Source of the DNA: Myxococcales bacterium
Lineage (GTDB): Bacteria; Myxococcota; Myxococcia; Myxococcales; Myxococcaceae
Assembly (NCBI GenBank): GCA_003153055.1
Contig: PMBV01000340.1
Span: 7,273-20,028 of the forward strand
Length of the DNA: 12,756 bases
Reading direction: 5' to 3'
The translations under genes and the position numbers were made by a program. Below, one piece after another: positions 10,233 through 12,756 of this stretch; within the stretch, counting starts at the first letter, position 1, and each line of letters starts with the position of its first letter. Below the pieces are notes generated by a model, which saw only the letters and a program-made list of their open reading frames with translations, was not told where the DNA came from and ran no database searches.

Positions 10233-11483
10233 ATGCGCCCAAACTTGTGGCAAACCCCGGTGCTGGCCGCGATTTGCGCGGCGCTCTTGGCCTGTCCCAC
10301 CGGCATCGACTCCGGCGACGATGACGCCGTACCGCTCGACGCAGGCCGCTCCAAGGTGGACGCCGGCGCGAATGCCAGAGACAGCGGTGCTGTCCCGCGC
10401 GATGCCGGAACCTCCATGGACGCGGGCGGCGCCCGAGACGCCGGAGCCTCGAAGGACGCGGGCGGCGCGGATGCCAGCCAGGGCGACACGTCGCCGGCCG
10501 CGGCCCGGCCTTGCGACCTCTACGCTTCTGGAGGCACGCCCTGCATCGCCGCGCACAGCACAATCCGAGCGCTCTACGCCTCCTACGACGGGAAGCTCTA
10601 CCAGGTCCGTCGCAAGTCGGACAACACCACCAAGGACATCAACGCCCTGAGTCCCGGGGGCTTCGCCGACGCAGCCGCGCAAGACACCTTCTGCTCGGGC
10701 GCGACGTGCGAAATCACCATCGTCTACGACCAGTCAGGGAAGGGCAATCACCTCGAATACCAGGGGCAGGGAAGCTCTGTCGGTGGCTCTAAATCGCCCT
10801 CGAAGGCGACCGACGAGTCTCTCACGGTCGGCGGTCACCAGGTCTATGCGCTCTACATCACGACCCAGAGTACCTATTGGAGGGACGGGCACGCGACGGG
10901 CGTCCCGACTGGGAAGCAACCCGAGGGCATGTACATGGTGGCGAGCGGCACCCACGTCAACGGCGGGTGCTGCTTCGACTATGGGAACAGCGAGACCACT
11001 CGAAAGGCCGACGCCGCTGGTGCGATGGACGCCATCTACTTCGGAACAGGGTGCTGGTTCGGCGAGTGTTCCGGCTCAGGACCATGGGTCCAGGCAGACC
11101 TCGAATGGGGCCTCTTCCCTGGAGGAAGCAAGAAGTGGAACCCGAACCAGAAGGCCTTCCCGAACAAGTACGTCACGGCGATGCTCAAGAACGACGGAAC
11201 GACGAAGTTCGCCCTCAAAGGCGGAGACGCGCAATCCGGCGGCCTCACCACCGTCTATGACGGCGCGCTTCCCAGTGGATACAGTCCCATGGTGAAGCAG
11301 GGAGCCATCGTCCTCGGGAGCGGCGGCGATTGCTGCGCTCCTGGCAGTGGCCCGAAGGACTCCATTGGAACCTTCTACGAGGGGGCCATGGCCGCCGGCT
11401 ACCCGTCGGATGCGACCGACAGCGCTATTCAGGAGAACATCATCGCCGCGGCATATGGGGGCTCCGGCTCTGGCGGCCATTGA
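10233..11483 (+). CDS. GH54 alpha-L-arabinofuranosidase, predicted lipoprotein
   Basis: 416 residues. The N-terminus is a lipoprotein signal with LLAC lipobox (Cys21). Residues 30-85 are a disordered Asp-Ala-Gly-rich linker, and 92-411 are an arabinofuranosidase B catalytic domain starting ARPCDLYASGGTPC. Key residues can be placed against Aspergillus AkAbfB (vicinal disulfide Cys176-Cys177, nucleophile Glu221, acid/base Asp297): here Cys246-Cys247 in GGCCFDYGN, Glu291 in ADLEWGLFPGG and Asp366 in GSGGDCC. The spacing is 45 and 75 residues against 45 and 76, so the enzyme should be active on terminal arabinofuranose of arabinan, arabinoxylan or pectin side chains. GTFYEGAMAAGYPSDATDS (379-397) is also family-typical. 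Unlike fungal enzymes it has no C-terminal CBM42 domain. A second Cys pair (367-368) adjoins the acid/base. No Shine-Dalgarno is evident before ATG 10233. Confidence 0.9.
   Translation: MRPNLWQTPVLAAICAALLACPTGIDSGDDDAVPLDAGRSKVDAGANARDSGAVPRDAGTSMDAGGARDAGASKDAGGADASQGDTSPAAARPCDLYASGGTPCIAAHSTIRALYASYDGKLYQVRRKSDNTTKDINALSPGGFADAAAQDTFCSGATCEITIVYDQSGKGNHLEYQGQGSSVGGSKSPSKATDESLTVGGHQVYALYITTQSTYWRDGHATGVPTGKQPEGMYMVASGTHVNGGCCFDYGNSETTRKADAAGAMDAIYFGTGCWFGECSGSGPWVQADLEWGLFPGGSKKWNPNQKAFPNKYVTAMLKNDGTTKFALKGGDAQSGGLTTVYDGALPSGYSPMVKQGAIVLGSGGDCCAPGSGPKDSIGTFYEGAMAAGYPSDATDSAIQENIIAAAYGGSGSGGH
10338..10478 (+). repeat. Degenerate DAG-encoding repeat in the lipoprotein linker
   Basis: Residues 36-82 of the arabinofuranosidase repeat D-A-G at intervals of about 5-9 residues (DAGRSK, VDAGAN, RDAGTSM, DAGGAR, DAGASK, DAGGADA), encoded by imperfect copies of GACGCNGG. 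Such Asp-Ala-Gly linkers are common in myxobacterial lipoproteins and probably space the enzyme from the outer membrane. Confidence 0.7.
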
Positions 11484-11512
11484 CCCAGGCTGAGGGCTCG
11501 AGGGCCCCCTTC

Positions 11513-12756
11513 CTACATGGCCGAGGCCCCTGGCATCTGCCCCACGGGCCGAATCAACACCTCGCGGGGCTTGGCGCCGTCGGCCGCGCCCACGATGCCT
11601 TCGCGCTCCATGCGTTCGATCATTCGAGCCGAGCGGTTGTAGCCGATGCGCATCTTGCGCTGGAGCATCGAGATGCTGACCTGCCGCATCTCGGAGACGA
11701 TGGCGATGGCCTCGTCGTAGAGCTCGTCGGAGAGGTCGTCGGCCTCTCCGCCCTCTCCGCCGTCTTCGTCGCGGGGCTTCAAGATGTTCTCGTCGTAGAC
11801 CGGCTTGCCTTGGGCCTTGAGCTGGTCGACCACCCGCTTGATTTCCCCCTCGGACACGTAGCAGCCGTGCACCCGCTGCATGTGAGCGCTGGTCGGCGGC
11901 ATGATGAGCATGTCGCCCATGCCCAGGAGCGCCTCGGCGCCGACGGTTCCGAGAATGGTCATCGAGTCGGGCTTGCTCCGCAGCATGAAGCTGATGCGGG
12001 TGGGGAAGTTGGCCTTGATGATGCCGGTGACGACGTCGGTCGAGGGCCGCTGGGTGGCGACCATGAGGTGGAGGCCTGCCGCCCGGGCCATCTGGGCGAG
12101 CCTGGCGATGGAGGTCTCGACCTCCTTCGAGGCGACCATCATCAGGTCGGCCAGCTCGTCGATGATGACGACGATGTAGGGCAGCTTCTTGCGCTCCTCG
12201 GGGACCTCGGCCGGTGAGGCAGCGGCGGCGGCCAAGGCCTGGGCCTCCTCCTCCGACTCCATCGCGGCGGTGGTCTCGTCGACGCGGATCTCGACCTCCT
12301 GCGCGGCGGCGGCTGCCTCGGCCTGGAGGCGAGCGGCCAGTGCCTCGGCCTCGTCGGGGGTCGCCACGCCGAGCTCGACCGGCGGTGGGGCGGGTGCGGT
12401 GACGTGCTCGGTCTCGGCCTCGGCGTTGGGCGAGTCGGCGACATCGACGATCAGCATGCGCTTCTTCTTCTTCGGGGGCGCGACGGCGAGCGGAGGGGGC
12501 GCGGCCTCCTCGGCGGTGCTGGTCTCCACCGGGGCAGGCGCCTCGGCCCGGGGCGGCCGGATGACGGTGGGCTTGGCGTCTACCACTGCCTGCGAGGCCT
12601 TCTTCTTCGCCTGCTCTTGCTCGATGAGCGTGTTGTAGCCGGCGATGTTCCGCACCCCGGCCTCGGACAAGAGCTTATAGCGGCGGGTCATCTCTTCGAC
12701 GGCCCACTGGAGCGCCACGGCGGCCTTGCGCGGGTCGGTCACCACCGGCAGCAGCA
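11513..12756 (-). CDS. ftsK: DNA translocase FtsK, C-terminal part (5' truncated by window edge)
   Basis: The frame is open to the window edge, and the visible text begins LLPVVTDPRKAAVALQWAVEEM, which follows the Walker A region in FtsK/SpoIIIE, so Walker A and the membrane domain lie outside. Numbering from the GTG at 12743-12745, the motor has GVRNIAGYN (30-38), Walker B LPYIVVIIDELADLMM (188-203, Asp196/Glu197), ARLAQMARAAGLHLMVATQRP (214-233), IIKANFPTRISF and GAEALLGMGDMLIM. A winged-helix gamma domain at about 338-398 (SISMLQRKMRIGYNRSARMI) should read the KOPS-type sequences that direct the pump toward dif and XerCD. FtsK clears chromosome DNA through the division septum. The oddity is residues about 42-185, an Ala/Glu/Pro-rich stretch inserted between the alpha/beta motor strands, where E. 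coli has about 33 residues and B. subtilis fewer. It converges on the arabinofuranosidase with a 29-bp gap that shows no clear terminator. Confidence 0.95.
   Translation of the reverse strand, partial: LLPVVTDPRKAAVALQWAVEEMTRRYKLLSEAGVRNIAGYNTLIEQEQAKKKASQAVVDAKPTVIRPPRAEAPAPVETSTAEEAAPPPLAVAPPKKKKRMLIVDVADSPNAEAETEHVTAPAPPPVELGVATPDEAEALAARLQAEAAAAAQEVEIRVDETTAAMESEEEAQALAAAAASPAEVPEERKKLPYIVVIIDELADLMMVASKEVETSIARLAQMARAAGLHLMVATQRPSTDVVTGIIKANFPTRISFMLRSKPDSMTILGTVGAEALLGMGDMLIMPPTSAHMQRVHGCYVSEGEIKRVVDQLKAQGKPVYDENILKPRDEDGGEGGEADDLSDELYDEAIAIVSEMRQVSISMLQRKMRIGYNRSARMIERMEREGIVGAADGAKPREVLIRPVGQMPGASAM

Noticed and set aside
9418..10563. 381-codon minus-strand frame as one intact transposase gene
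   Set aside because: Only the part near 9945-10167 resembles a transposase; the rest is the shadow of STM4014 and of the arabinofuranosidase linker.
11484..11512. Terminator between the arabinofuranosidase and ftsK
   Set aside because: AGGG and CCCT can pair across a GC-rich loop, but the stem is only 4 bp and there is no T-tract.

Overview
The window is strongly GC-rich with almost no intergenic space. Its gene content looks like Myxococcota (deltaproteobacteria in the older sense): a TatT-type TRAP transporter, a large hybrid histidine kinase, secreted polysaccharide-degrading enzymes with an Asp-Ala-Gly-rich lipoprotein linker, and STM4011-STM4014 family genes. This placement is by family resemblance only. 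No rRNA, tRNA or CRISPR array was seen.

Layout from left to right. (1) 1-1366 (+): the 3' end of a TRAP transporter TatT subunit gene and a complete DctP-type solute-binding protein gene, with the ribosome binding site of the second overlapping the stop of the first. (2) 1370-3610 (-): a 746-residue membrane hybrid sensor histidine kinase (PAS-GAF-HisKA-HATPase-REC), converging on dctP with only 3 bp between. (3) 3785-6731 (+): a three-gene operon with 4-bp start/stop overlaps, encoding an STM4013/SEN3800-like alkaline-phosphatase-superfamily hydrolase, an STM4012-like (HemN-like) radical SAM protein and an STM4011-like radical SAM protein. (4) 6750-7391 (-): a membrane-anchored helical hypothetical protein. 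(5) 7506-8807 (+): a secreted pectinacetylesterase/Notum-like (CE13) esterase. (6) 8814-9943 (-): the fourth family member, STM4014, which reads as an ATP-grasp-like protein broken by a one-base frameshift. A decayed IS91-like transposase C-terminus abuts its start. (7) 10233-11483 (+): a lipoprotein GH54 alpha-L-arabinofuranosidase with its catalytic residues intact. (8) 11513-12756 (-): the C-terminal part of the FtsK DNA translocase, with a long low-complexity insertion before Walker B.

The most interesting content is the STM4011-STM4014 set. Two radical SAM enzymes (one with extra C-terminal cysteines that could hold an auxiliary Fe-S cluster), a Thr-nucleophile hydrolase and an ATP-grasp-like protein look like a small biosynthetic or peptide-modifying pathway. 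As far as I know no biochemical function has been established for it. Here the set is split: STM4014 lies about 2 kb away from the operon, on the opposite strand, beside transposase debris and with a frameshift. The pathway may therefore be in decay, unless the frameshift is a sequencing error. The esterase and the arabinofuranosidase together suggest secreted attack on pectin or arabinan side chains.
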